Part shown: piece by piece, positions 32,591 through 41,053 of the stretch | How the letters are laid out: each line of letters begins with the position of its first letter | Numbering within the stretch: position 1 is the stretch's first letter | Source: CAZFLM01 sp964519955 | GTDB lineage: Bacteria > Armatimonadota > Chthonomonadetes > Chthonomonadales > CAJBBX01 | Reading direction: 5' to 3' | Assembly (NCBI GenBank): GCA_964519955.1 | Contig: CAZFLM010000052.1 | Location: 1 to 49,631, forward strand | DNA length: 49,631 nucleotides | Translations under genes and position numbers: made by a program | The notes under the pieces: generated by a model | What the model was told of the DNA's origin: nothing | Databases searched by the model: none | Seen by the model: only the letters and a program-made list of their open reading frames with translations

Positions 32591-33832
32591 CTACAACGTG
32601 CGCCGCTCGGTCCGCTTCCAGCCCCCAGCGCCCCGCCGCGCGATCATGCCCACATACAGCCCGAGCTTCCACGGCACGTAGATCGGCGCGAAGCCCAGCG
32701 CCGCGATCAGGTCCAGCGGCACGCGCGACACCCGGAAGCCCACCGCCAGATACAGAAGCTGCCCCGCCACCACGCCGGCCCAGGCCCACAGCCAGATCGA
32801 CACCATCTGCGCGGAAGCGCCGAGCACATGCGCGGCCCACCCGAGCAGCAGCATGAGCCACGGCAGCGCGAACAGCTCAGCGAAGGGCGGCACGATCAGC
32901 TCGATCGCGCGGTCCGCCTGCATCGCGCTCCGCCGCCCTAGTCCCGAGGCCAGCAGCCGCAGCGCCCTGCGCAGCAGCCCGTAGCGCCCGCCCTCCCAGC
33001 GCTCCCGCTGGCTCGCCGACTGCCGCGCGCTCACCGGCATCTGCGCCAGCACCGTCGCCTCGGGGGCGTAGTCCACCCGGATGTCGGACTGCACCAACTC
33101 CAGCGTGAAGTCGATGTCCTCCGTGATGCTCCGGCCCGGCCACGGGTGATCGGCCACCACCTGCCGCGCGAAGCACATCCCGTTGCCCTTCAGCCCGTCA
33201 GACAGCCCCAGCACGCTGCGCCCCTTGGGCCGCGCATCGTGCGCCAGCGCCAGCGCGCACGCCATCAGCTTCGTGCGCCACGAATCCCGCGCGTTCAGCA
33301 CGTCGTAGCGCCCCTGCACCGCCCGACAGCCGGCCGCCAACCTCCGGTTCATCGCCTCCAGGAAGTTGGCCGACAACACCGAGTCCGCATCCATGATCAC
33401 GAATGCGTCGTAGGCCAGCTCGGCCGCCAGCATCCGCTCGATGCCCCACTCCAGCGCGTAGCCCTTGCCCCGCAGCGCCTCGTCGAACCGCTCCAGAACC
33501 ACCGCGCCCTGCTCACCCGCAATCTCGGCGGTTCGGTCCGAGCAGTTGTCGGCAATCACCACTACGTCGAAGCGGTCGACCGGGTACTCCAGCTCGCGCA
33601 GCCTCGCCAAGACCTCGCCGAGCACCAGCTCTTCGTCGTGCGCAGGCACCAGAATGCAGAATCGCCGCCGTTCCACGGCCTCGGCGAGTGGCCGAGGCCT
33701 GTAGAACACTGCGGCGAGAGCAAGCAGAAGCAGGTATGCGGTAGAGAGCGCCCACAGGAGCCACACAAGCCCGCCGAGCGTCAGGACCGGCAGTTCGAAC
33801 ACGGCTCCTACGAGAAGTAGCGCTGAAGCCAT
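32591..33832 (-). CDS. Membrane glycosyltransferase family 2 (cellulose/hyaluronan synthase-like)
   Basis: This 413-aa processive-type GT2 has N-terminal membrane helices, a cytosolic GT-A domain with DNCSD, MDADS (DxD), TEDIDFTL (TED) and QRERW (QxxRW), then two or three C-terminal helices. Those four motifs are the hallmark of polysaccharide synthases such as BcsA and HasA, although shorter relatives act non-processively. The ATG at 33832 lies 25 nt inside the preceding ATPase gene, so translation is probably coupled. No PilZ domain follows. Confidence 0.9.
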   Translation of the reverse strand: MASALLLVGAVFELPVLTLGGLVWLLWALSTAYLLLLALAAVFYRPRPLAEAVERRRFCILVPAHDEELVLGEVLARLRELEYPVDRFDVVVIADNCSDRTAEIAGEQGAVVLERFDEALRGKGYALEWGIERMLAAELAYDAFVIMDADSVLSANFLEAMNRRLAAGCRAVQGRYDVLNARDSWRTKLMACALALAHDARPKGRSVLGLSDGLKGNGMCFARQVVADHPWPGRSITEDIDFTLELVQSDIRVDYAPEATVLAQMPVSARQSASQRERWEGGRYGLLRRALRLLASGLGRRSAMQADRAIELIVPPFAELFALPWLMLLLGWAAHVLGASAQMVSIWLWAWAGVVAGQLLYLAVGFRVSRVPLDLIAALGFAPIYVPWKLGLYVGMIARRGAGGWKRTERRTL

Positions 33833-34542
33833 TTAGGTAGTGCCGACTGCACGCCGTTGAGCACGACCCCCAGGACCTTGTCGGAGCCAACCGTCTCCAC
33901 GGCTCGCTGCACGATCTCACGCGGGGTCACGCCGGCGCGGACCACGATCACCACGCCGTCCAGCAGCTTCACGATGCTCTTCGTGTCCGCCACGGGCAGC
34001 ACCGGCGCCATGTCCAACACGATGAAGTCGTTCGACATCTTCAGCGTGGCGATCACCTCGGCAAGCCGTGGCGAACGGACCAGGCGTGCCGGGTTGGCTG
34101 CCGCGCGCCCCGACGGCACGATGGTCAGGTTGTCCAGCTCGGTATGCCGCACGATGGCGGACAGATCGTCCTCCGCGCCCTCCAGCACGTCCACCAGGCC
34201 GGCGGCCGGCGGGATGTTCAGCCGGGTCTGAAGGTCCCAGTTCCGCAGGTTGAAGTCGACCAGCGCGATCCGCGCCTCGGAGTTCTGCGCGATGGTGCCG
34301 GCCAGGTTCAGCGCCACGGTCGTCTTGCCCTCGCCGTACACCGCCGAGGTCACCCCCACCACGAAGCACCGGGACGGGCTTGCGGCCCGCTCGATGTCCG
34401 CGTGCAGGCGGGCGTACTCCTCCGGCACCAGCGCGCGGCCGTTCCGGTACCCGTTCGAGCCCGGATCGAACCGCGGATCGAGCGCGGAGAGACGGACCAG
34501 GTCGCCGCCGGCGGGCGCATCGTATGATGTGCTATCAGCCAT
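33808..34542 (-). CDS. CpsD/CapB-like tyrosine-kinase-type ATPase
   Basis: This 244-aa P-loop ATPase resembles bacterial tyrosine kinases that pair with Wzz proteins. Walker A is VYGEGKTT (Lys73), Walker B is FIVLDMAP, and the Walker A' motif reads IALVDFNLR instead of the usual LLIDADLR. The C-terminus has only one Tyr (LQRYFS), with no tyrosine cluster, so classical autophosphorylation cycling is doubtful; it could be a regulatory ATPase. AAGGA precedes the ATG by 7 nt. It follows the Wzz-like gene, the expected partner. Confidence 0.87.
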   Translation of the reverse strand: MADSTSYDAPAGGDLVRLSALDPRFDPGSNGYRNGRALVPEEYARLHADIERAASPSRCFVVGVTSAVYGEGKTTVALNLAGTIAQNSEARIALVDFNLRNWDLQTRLNIPPAAGLVDVLEGAEDDLSAIVRHTELDNLTIVPSGRAAANPARLVRSPRLAEVIATLKMSNDFIVLDMAPVLPVADTKSIVKLLDGVVIVVRAGVTPREIVQRAVETVGSDKVLGVVLNGVQSALPKWLQRYFS

Positions 34543-34616
34543 TCGCTTTCCTTCGGGGCCCCGTGGGGCTCCCTAACCGCCCCGAGGGGCAAGCTCCGGG
34601 CCGTGCCCGGCGCCAC

Positions 34617-36131
34617 TCACGACGTGATGCTCGGACTCGCCTGGCCGCCGAGTTGCTTGCGCGTCTCCTGCGTCGCCGACACGCGCGGGATCACCGCGAG
34701 CACCGGCTTGCCCAGGTGCCGCTCCACGTCGATCGGCGTCCGCAGCGAGTGATCCATCAACTCGGCAAGCAGAGAGAAGCAGAACGCCAGGATGATGCCC
34801 AGGATCGGGCCCGCCAGATAGAGCAGCGCGCTCTTCGCACTCTGGTCCAATGGCTCCGACACAGGCGGAAGCTCCAGCCGAACGAGCCGCGCCTGCGTGT
34901 CCTTCTCCCGCTCGTTCTCAACCTTCACGGTGTAGTACTGGTTCCGTATCTGGCTGCGCATGGCGTCGTACAACTGGAAGTCGCTCGTGATCTCCGCGAA
35001 CTCCACGTCCTTGTCCGGCATCTGCTTCAGCCGATCGTCGCTCTCGCCCATCAGCCGGCGCAGCTTGGCGATCTGGCGGTCGACCGACGTCAGCCCCATC
35101 GTACACGCAGCCTGCATCCGCCGAAGCTCCACGTACTCCGGGTTCAGCTCAGTCGTACGCTCCGTGCCCTCGTCCCGCTCCACCGCCGGCGCCTTGCGCG
35201 CATCGGCGATCTGCTGGTCGAGCGCCGCGATCTTCTTCTTCAGCTCCACCACCTGCGGATGGAGGTCCGAGTACCGCGATTTGAGCTGGACGAGCTGTCC
35301 CTCCATCTCCTTCTTCTGGTCCATCAGCGCCAGGTCGGGCCGGTCCTGCGTAACCCGCTTCTTCTCGCTGGACACGATCCGCGCCGGCGTGCTCTTCAGC
35401 CGCGTCTGGACCTGCGCGAGCCGGGTGCGGTAGTCCTCACGCCCCAACTCGAGGTCCCGAAGCCGATCGTCGTAGACGTTCTTCTGGTTCTCGTAAGTGT
35501 CCCGCTTCGTAGGCTGGTACCAGTAGTTCGCCTCCAGCCACTTCTGCCTCTCGCGCGCCCGCTTGTTGGCCTCCACATCGTAGGTCTCGAACTGCCGCTT
35601 CAGGTTCGTTTCCTTGATGGTGCCCTCGGCCGTCTCCGTCTCCACCGTCCGGCTGCTGAAGACCGAGTAGACCTGGTTGAGGACGAGTTCCGCTTCCTTC
35701 GGATCGGACCAGGTCATCTGCAGCACCAGGAACTGCCCGCCCCTGAGATCGCCGTCGCACGTGATGGCGTCCCGGACCTCGCGGATCAGCTTCGCCACCG
35801 TCTTCTTCGGATAGCGCTTGTCGAGGTTCGAGTTCGTCACGACATCGGTCAGGAAGCTGTTGTCATCGGGCAACCAGTACTTCAGCAGCCGAGTGGCCTT
35901 GCGGGCGACACCCGGCGGCAGAGTCGTCTGGCCGGACTGGTTCGTCACAGGGCCGGCCGAGGGATCCCCGGTCAGAGCGATGACCATCTTGGCAGAGTAC
36001 TGCGTCCGCCGCAGCGAGGCCGCCCATCCCGTGACGATGGTTCCCAGGATGATCGCGACGATGAACATCCGCTTGCAGCGGAAGAGAAGCTCTACGTAGT
36101 TGTACAGGGGTGAGGAACCGTATATTCGCAT
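34617..36131 (-). CDS. Wzz/GumC-like chain-length determinant protein
   Basis: This 504-aa inner-membrane protein has two transmembrane segments (residues ~20-40 and ~440-465) and a long periplasmic region. Coiled-coil-rich stretches lie around 160-380 (ERQKWLEANY, LVQLKSRYSDLHPQVVELKK). The second helix is followed by RTPIDVERHLGKPVLAVIP, the cytosolic tail that contacts the BY-kinase. It sets polymer length or couples polymerisation to export. The ATG at 36131 has GGAAGGA upstream; a GTG 33 nt earlier is a weaker choice. It is the first gene of the locus, behind a sigma-54-like promoter. Confidence 0.92.
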   Translation of the reverse strand: MRIYGSSPLYNYVELLFRCKRMFIVAIILGTIVTGWAASLRRTQYSAKMVIALTGDPSAGPVTNQSGQTTLPPGVARKATRLLKYWLPDDNSFLTDVVTNSNLDKRYPKKTVAKLIREVRDAITCDGDLRGGQFLVLQMTWSDPKEAELVLNQVYSVFSSRTVETETAEGTIKETNLKRQFETYDVEANKRARERQKWLEANYWYQPTKRDTYENQKNVYDDRLRDLELGREDYRTRLAQVQTRLKSTPARIVSSEKKRVTQDRPDLALMDQKKEMEGQLVQLKSRYSDLHPQVVELKKKIAALDQQIADARKAPAVERDEGTERTTELNPEYVELRRMQAACTMGLTSVDRQIAKLRRLMGESDDRLKQMPDKDVEFAEITSDFQLYDAMRSQIRNQYYTVKVENEREKDTQARLVRLELPPVSEPLDQSAKSALLYLAGPILGIILAFCFSLLAELMDHSLRTPIDVERHLGKPVLAVIPRVSATQETRKQLGGQASPSITS

Positions 36132-36236
36132 GATCGCGGATCCTTCCGGCGCGTGCGCCGCCACGCATTGACTGCCTGATCTCGGTCGTGAACGAAAGCC
36201 GCGGCCTCCATGGGCGCAGCCCGCCTACTGCATTAT

Positions 36237-36253
36237 TGCACATACTGTGCCAG
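36237..36253 (-). promoter_or_regulatory. Sigma-54-type promoter of the exopolysaccharide locus
   Basis: On the minus strand CTGGCACAGTATGTGCA matches the -24/-12 consensus (TGGCAC-N5-TTGCA) with one mismatch and the exact GG-N10-GC spacing. Transcription would start near 36226, about 95 nt before the Wzz gene. The 36132-36564 intergenic region holds no gene; no equally good sigma-70 promoter is seen on this strand. No activator (enhancer-binding protein) gene is in the window. Confidence 0.65.
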
Positions 36254-36564
36254 GTAGCATGTTGTACCAGGCGGGCGCCCTCGTGGACGCGACCGTAGGG
36301 CAGCGTGAGGCCGCACGAAGCACTTCCGCATGGTGATTGTCGGACAGGAGTGAGCTTTCCTGGAGATGCCGCACAAGAGCCCCGCACGCAGCGCAGGTCT
36401 TCCACGCGGCGTGAGGCGCTCCCACAGTCCTCCCGAGGACCGGAACCGCAGGACTTCCGAGGCTCCGTGACCAACTACCATACGCGGCGCCACCGCGCCG
36501 CGTTGCCGCCGACACGCAACGTCCCAGAGGCGCTCCGGCGGATCACGAAAGGAGTTGTCGCTCA

Positions 36565-37128
36565 ATGGGCTATGTACGGGACTACTTCACCGAGCTGAAG
36601 GGGCTCATCGATAACGTGGATGAGGCGCAGGTCGATCGATTGGTCGAGCTGCTCCACGAGGCGTGGGCGGCCGGCAGGCGCGTCATGCTGATGGGCAACG
36701 GAGGCAGCGCCGCCACCGCCTCCCATATCGTCAACGACCTGCAGAAGTGCATCGGCCTCGACTCCGGCCGCGCCCTCAAGGCCATGTGCCTCAGCGACAA
36801 CACCGCCCTGGTCCTCGCGTGGGGAAACGACACCGAGTTCGCCAACATCTACGCGCCGCAGGTCGAGTGCTGGACCGAGCCCGGCGACCTCGTCATCGGC
36901 ATCAGCGGCAGCGGCAACTCCCCCAACATCATCCGCGCCGTGCAGGTCGCCAACGAGCGCGGCGCCAACACGTACGGGCTGGCTGGCTACGAAGGCGGGG
37001 AGCTGGCGAAGGCCGCGCGCGAGTGCCTCGTGGTCAAAACGCGCAACATGCAGCAGATCGAGGACGTCCACATGGCCGTGCTCCACGTGGCCTTCTCCGC
37101 CCTGCGCAGGATGGTCTCCCAGGATTGA
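36565..37128 (+). CDS. gmhA: Phosphoheptose isomerase
   Basis: This 187-aa SIS-domain enzyme has LMGNGGSAATASHIVNDL and VIGISGSGNSPNIIRAV, matching GmhA, which converts sedoheptulose 7-phosphate to D-glycero-D-manno-heptose 7-phosphate. This is the first step to nucleotide-activated heptose for LPS core or surface polysaccharides. AAAGGAG lies about 11 nt before the ATG. It overlaps gmhB by 4 nt. The heptose kinase/adenylyltransferase gene is not in the window. Confidence 0.92.
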   Translation: MGYVRDYFTELKGLIDNVDEAQVDRLVELLHEAWAAGRRVMLMGNGGSAATASHIVNDLQKCIGLDSGRALKAMCLSDNTALVLAWGNDTEFANIYAPQVECWTEPGDLVIGISGSGNSPNIIRAVQVANERGANTYGLAGYEGGELAKAARECLVVKTRNMQQIEDVHMAVLHVAFSALRRMVSQD

Positions 37129-37664
37129 GGGCCGTCTTCCTCGACCGGGACGGTGTGCTGAACCGCGACAGCGACGCCTTCGTGCGCACGCCGGACGAGT
37201 TCGTGCTGCTCCCCGGTGTACCCGAGGCCGTGGCGCGCATCTGCCGCCACGGCCTCGCCGCCGTCGTCATCTCGAACCAGTCCGGCCTGGCGCGCGGCTA
37301 CGTCACGCAGCAGGCCCTGAGCGAGATGCACCACATGCTGCGCGACGCCGTGCAACGCGCCGGAGGCGACATCGCGGGCATCTACTACTGCCCCCACGTG
37401 CCGGAGGACCACTGCGCCTGCCGCAAGCCCTCGCCCTATCTCGTCCAACTCGCAGCCAGGGAGCACGGCATCGACCTGGCCGCCAGCACCTTCGTCGGCG
37501 ACAAGCCCGCCGACATCGCCTGCGGCCACGCGGCCGGTTGCCGCACCATCCTCGTCCTCACCGGCAAGACGGCCGCCTACGACCCGGCCGCCTTCGCCAC
37601 CGCACCCGACCACCTCTGCCCCGACCTACCCGCCGCCGTCGACCTCATCCTGCGAAGCCCCTGA
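37125..37664 (+). CDS. gmhB: D-glycero-D-manno-heptose 1,7-bisphosphate phosphatase
   Basis: This 179-aa HAD-family phosphatase starts with the catalytic motif RAVFLDRDGVLNRD. It has the SNQSGLARG segment, the zinc-binding CPHVPEDHCACRKP (Cys/His cluster) diagnostic of GmhB, and the VGDKPADI motif. It removes the 7-phosphate in heptose activation. The only sensible start is the TTG at 37125, overlapping the gmhA stop (TTGA). Together gmhA-gmhB form a minimal heptose operon divergent from the exopolysaccharide locus. Confidence 0.92.
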   Translation: MRAVFLDRDGVLNRDSDAFVRTPDEFVLLPGVPEAVARICRHGLAAVVISNQSGLARGYVTQQALSEMHHMLRDAVQRAGGDIAGIYYCPHVPEDHCACRKPSPYLVQLAAREHGIDLAASTFVGDKPADIACGHAAGCRTILVLTGKTAAYDPAAFATAPDHLCPDLPAAVDLILRSP

Positions 37665-37672
37665 AAGCCCAC

Positions 37673-37707
37673 TTTTACCTTTGACCTTTCACCTTCGACC
37701 TTCGACC
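37673..37707. repeat. Heptamer tandem repeat (TTYNACC), five perfect-register units
   Basis: TTTTACC, TTTGACC, TTTCACC, TTCGACC and TTCGACC follow one another between the convergent gmhB and recR genes. The same heptamer family lies inside addA at 42964. Confidence 0.85.
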
Positions 37708-37711
37708 GCCC

Positions 37712-38311
37712 TCACATCTCCCGCCGCCAGTTCAGCGCCGAGATCAGCGTAGCCTGGTCCGCGTAGTCCAGCTCCCCGCCCGCCGGCAGGCCGTGCGCCA
37801 GCCGCGTCACCCGCAGCCCCAGGGGCTTCAGCAAGCGCGCCAGGTAGAGCGCAGTCGCCTCCCCCTCCACCGTCGGGTTCGTCGCGATGATCACCTCCGT
37901 CACGCCCGGGCCGGAGAGCCGCGCCAGAAGCTCCTTCACGCGCAGCATGTCCGGCAGGATGCCCTCCTGCGGAGAGATGACCCCCTGAAGCACGTGGTAG
38001 CTCCCGCGGTACTCGTTCGTCCGCTCCATCGCCATCAGGTCGCGCGGCTCGGCCACCACGCAGATGACCGCCGGGTCGCGGCGCGGGTCGCGGCAGATCT
38101 CGCACAGGTCGCCGTCCGTCAGGTTGTAGCAGGTCGTGCAGAAGTGGATGCGCTCCTTCACCTCGACGATGGCGTCCGCAAGCCTCCGCGCTTCCTCCGC
38201 CGGCACGCGCAGCAGATGGAACGCCATGCGCTGGGCCGACTTCGGGCCGATGCCGGGCAGCTTCTCGAGTTCGCCGACGAGTACAGCCAGGGGCTTGGCA
38301 TAGTGAGCCAT
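37712..38311 (-). CDS. recR: Recombination mediator RecR
   Basis: This 199-aa protein has the helix-hairpin-helix (ELEKLPGIGPKSAQRMAFHLL), the four-Cys zinc finger CTTCYNLTDGDLCEIC, and the Toprim domain with VVAEPRDLMAME, plus the C-terminal GELDYADQATL Walker-B-like motif. RecR acts with RecO/RecF in loading RecA at gaps. The ATG at 38311 gives the usual family length; an upstream in-frame ATG at 38335 would add an atypical extension. Confidence 0.95.
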   Translation of the reverse strand: MAHYAKPLAVLVGELEKLPGIGPKSAQRMAFHLLRVPAEEARRLADAIVEVKERIHFCTTCYNLTDGDLCEICRDPRRDPAVICVVAEPRDLMAMERTNEYRGSYHVLQGVISPQEGILPDMLRVKELLARLSGPGVTEVIIATNPTVEGEATALYLARLLKPLGLRVTRLAHGLPAGGELDYADQATLISALNWRREM

Positions 38312-38392
38312 GGGGAATCCAACCTGCATCCGCACCGGCGCTCGGCCGGCGCGGATGCTCTGAGTTAGTGGGGGTCGCGCCTGCCTGGAGAG

Positions 38393-40990
38393 CTACCCGC
38401 CAAGGCGCTTGAGCGCCGCGTCCGCCACCGGGTTCTTCGGGTCGAGCTTCTGCAGCTCCTTGTACTGCTCCACAGCCAGCGCCTTCTGGCCCGTCTTCTC
38501 GTAGACGCCGGCCAGCTTCGCCCGGATCTCCGGCGTCACCCGCGCGGGCAGCGCCTTCAGCGCCAGCATCTCCCGGTACTGCGTGATGACGTCCGGCCAG
38601 CGCTCCATCGCCGCCAACTGCGAGGCCATCGTCATCCGCACGTTGTAGTCGTCCGGATTCGCCCGCACGACCGCGCGGTAGGCTTCCACCGACTCACCCA
38701 TGCGCTGGTGCCGCGCGTAGAAGCCGGCCGCGAACATCAGCATCTGGCGGTCGTTCGGCTGCTTGGCCAGTTGCTCCTTCATCGCGGCCTCGACCTCGTC
38801 CGGCCGCTTGAGCCGATCGGCGGTCTCCTCCAGCTTCGCCCACACCGCCTGGCTGCCCGGCGCCTTGGCCGCCCGCGACTTCAGGAAGCCGAGCCATGCG
38901 TCGTCCCGGTTCTCGGCCTTGTAGAGCGCCTCCAGCTTCGCGTAGGCCTCAGCCGACTCCGGCGAGCTGTCCAACGCCTTCATGTACGCCGCGCGCGCGT
39001 TCTCGGTCTGCTTCAGCTTCTCGTACGCCGCCCCGATGCTCATCTGGGCGTACGTCGCGCGCGGGTCCTGCGCCAGCAGGGCCTCGTACTCCTTGATGGC
39101 CTCCTCGTACTTGCCCGCCTGATCCAGCATCCCGGCCAGCATCGTCCGGAACCCGACATAGGAGGGATCGCGGTCGCGCAGCCGTCGAGCCTCGACCAGC
39201 GCCTCGTCCGTCTTGCCCTGCGCCTGAAGCACCCGCGGGATGCTGGTCACGTACGTCACATCCTTCGGCGCCAGCTTCTCGATCGCGCGGTACTCCGTCA
39301 GGGCATCGCCGAGCTTCTTCTCCCGCTCCAGCGCACGCGCCAGGCTCCCACGAACCGAGATGTCCTTCGGATTCAGCGCCACGAGCCCGCGGTACTCGCC
39401 CGTCGCCGCATCGTACTTGCCCTGCTTCTCGTAGAGTTGGGCGATGGCATAGTACGGGGACACGTCCTTCGGATCGATCAGCTTGATCGATTGGTGCAGC
39501 GCGATGGCGTCATCCAGCTTGTTCATCCTGGCGAGGATCTGTGCCGTCATGCGAAGCGCGTCCACGTTCTTCGGCGCGATGGCCGTGAGCTTCTTCAACT
39601 GCTCCACGGCCGCGTCCGGCTTCTTGTCCGCCTCGTACACCCGCGCGATCGAGAGGTACGGCTGCGGGTCCTTCGGCGTCAGCGCGATGATCTTGCGGTA
39701 CAGAGCGATGGCGTCGTCGTTGCGCTTCTGGTTCTCCCGCACGCGCGCCAGCGCAAACAGCGGCTTCGCGTCGTTCGGGTAGCGCGCCGACCACTGCGAG
39801 TACAGCGCCACGGCCTTCTCGTTCTCGTTCTTCTGCTCCAGCAGATACCCGAGACCGCCGTAGAACCCGGCCGACGGCTCCTTGGCGAGCCCGTCGCGGA
39901 AGTGCTGCTCCGCCGAGGCGCGGATCGTGTCGCGCTCCTTCGGGTCGGTCGCGGTCTGCGCCGCCCAGGTCTCGGCAACCGCCACGTCGCACAGGACCCG
40001 CATGTTCTTCGGGTTCGCGCGAGCAGCCTCGCGGAAGTGGCGCATCGACTCCCTGTAGTTCTGGATGCCGAAGTACAGGCGCGCCACGTTCATCCGAGCG
40101 GGCACATAGCCGGGAGCAATGGAGAGCGCCTTCAGATAGGCGGTGATCGCCTCTTGGTTCTGCGCCGGTTCCTTCTTCTTCTCCGCCCACTCCTGGTACG
40201 CCAGCCCGATGTCGAACCACGGCGCCGCCGACCGCGGATACAGGTCGATCGCCTTCCGATACGCCGCGATCGACGCTGCATAGTCGCCCTTCGCCTGCCG
40301 CACGGCGCCGAGCAGCAGGTATCCCTGGCCGAACGCCGGCTCAGCCTCGGTCGATCGCTCCAGCACCTGCGCCGCCTCGGCCTCCCGCTTCTGGAAGTGC
40401 AGCACGAGCCCCAGGTTGTACATGGCGCGCGGATGCGACGGCGCCAGCCGCAGCGACTCCCGCAGCGACGCCTCGGCGGCCGGCAGGTTCTTCATCCCGA
40501 TGTACGCGCCGCCCAACACGAAATGCGACTGCGCCTGCTTCGGGTCCAGCGCCACTGCCCGCCGCGCCTCGGTCAGCGCCTCGCGGAACATCGCCCGAGT
40601 CAGGTACAGCGAGGCGAGTTGCACCAGCGGCACCGGGTTCCGCGGCTCGAGGTTCGCCGCCTTGCGCAGCCGCGACTCGGCCTTGCCGTACTCCCCCGTC
40701 CCCTGGTACAGGATGCCCACGTTCATGTAGGCGGGATACACCTGGGGAGTGAGCTGGATCACCTGCTCGTAGGCGGCGATGGCCTGCTTGATCCGGCCTG
40801 CCTTCTGGTGCCCGACCGCCTCGTTGAACAGCTTCATCGCCTTGGCGGCGGCCGGCGTGAGCTTGGGCGCTGTCGGCTTGGACTGTGTGGCGCCCGGAGC
40901 CGGGGCAGCGGGCGGAACCTGGGCATGTACCGTGCTGGGGATTCCTACAGCCGCGAAATAGGCGACAACGAAGGCATAGCGGACGAGCAT
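38393..40990 (-). CDS. Large secreted TPR-repeat protein
   Basis: This 865-aa protein has a signal peptide (likely cleavage after VHA at residue 23), a Pro/Ala-rich linker and then tetratricopeptide repeats over nearly its whole length. These number at least twenty 34-residue units with the usual A-X3-Y and A-X7-A positions. It probably forms a superhelical periplasmic or outer-membrane scaffold; PrsT/PEP-CTERM-associated TPR lipoproteins have similar size, but there is no lipobox here. Its promoter overlaps the addA stop. GGGAG precedes the ATG. Confidence 0.88.
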   Translation of the reverse strand: MLVRYAFVVAYFAAVGIPSTVHAQVPPAAPAPGATQSKPTAPKLTPAAAKAMKLFNEAVGHQKAGRIKQAIAAYEQVIQLTPQVYPAYMNVGILYQGTGEYGKAESRLRKAANLEPRNPVPLVQLASLYLTRAMFREALTEARRAVALDPKQAQSHFVLGGAYIGMKNLPAAEASLRESLRLAPSHPRAMYNLGLVLHFQKREAEAAQVLERSTEAEPAFGQGYLLLGAVRQAKGDYAASIAAYRKAIDLYPRSAAPWFDIGLAYQEWAEKKKEPAQNQEAITAYLKALSIAPGYVPARMNVARLYFGIQNYRESMRHFREAARANPKNMRVLCDVAVAETWAAQTATDPKERDTIRASAEQHFRDGLAKEPSAGFYGGLGYLLEQKNENEKAVALYSQWSARYPNDAKPLFALARVRENQKRNDDAIALYRKIIALTPKDPQPYLSIARVYEADKKPDAAVEQLKKLTAIAPKNVDALRMTAQILARMNKLDDAIALHQSIKLIDPKDVSPYYAIAQLYEKQGKYDAATGEYRGLVALNPKDISVRGSLARALEREKKLGDALTEYRAIEKLAPKDVTYVTSIPRVLQAQGKTDEALVEARRLRDRDPSYVGFRTMLAGMLDQAGKYEEAIKEYEALLAQDPRATYAQMSIGAAYEKLKQTENARAAYMKALDSSPESAEAYAKLEALYKAENRDDAWLGFLKSRAAKAPGSQAVWAKLEETADRLKRPDEVEAAMKEQLAKQPNDRQMLMFAAGFYARHQRMGESVEAYRAVVRANPDDYNVRMTMASQLAAMERWPDVITQYREMLALKALPARVTPEIRAKLAGVYEKTGQKALAVEQYKELQKLDPKNPVADAALKRLGG

Positions 40991-41023
40991 GAAGGTGCGC
41001 TCCCTGGAGGCGTAGGTCGTGGG

Positions 41024-41053
41024 ATTCTAGCCCAGCCAGTCAGACCGTGTCAA
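41024..41053 (-). promoter_or_regulatory. Promoter of the 865-aa TPR gene
   Basis: Minus-strand TTGACA (41053-41048) and TAGAAT (41029-41024) have an 18-nt spacer. The TGA of TTGACA is the stop codon of the upstream helicase gene. Transcription would begin about 28 nt before the ATG. Confidence 0.82.

Noticed and set aside
38393..40990. PEP-CTERM or lipobox on the large TPR protein
   Set aside because: The C-terminus ends in a TPR (ADAALKRLGG) without a membrane helix, and the signal peptide has no Cys at the cleavage site.
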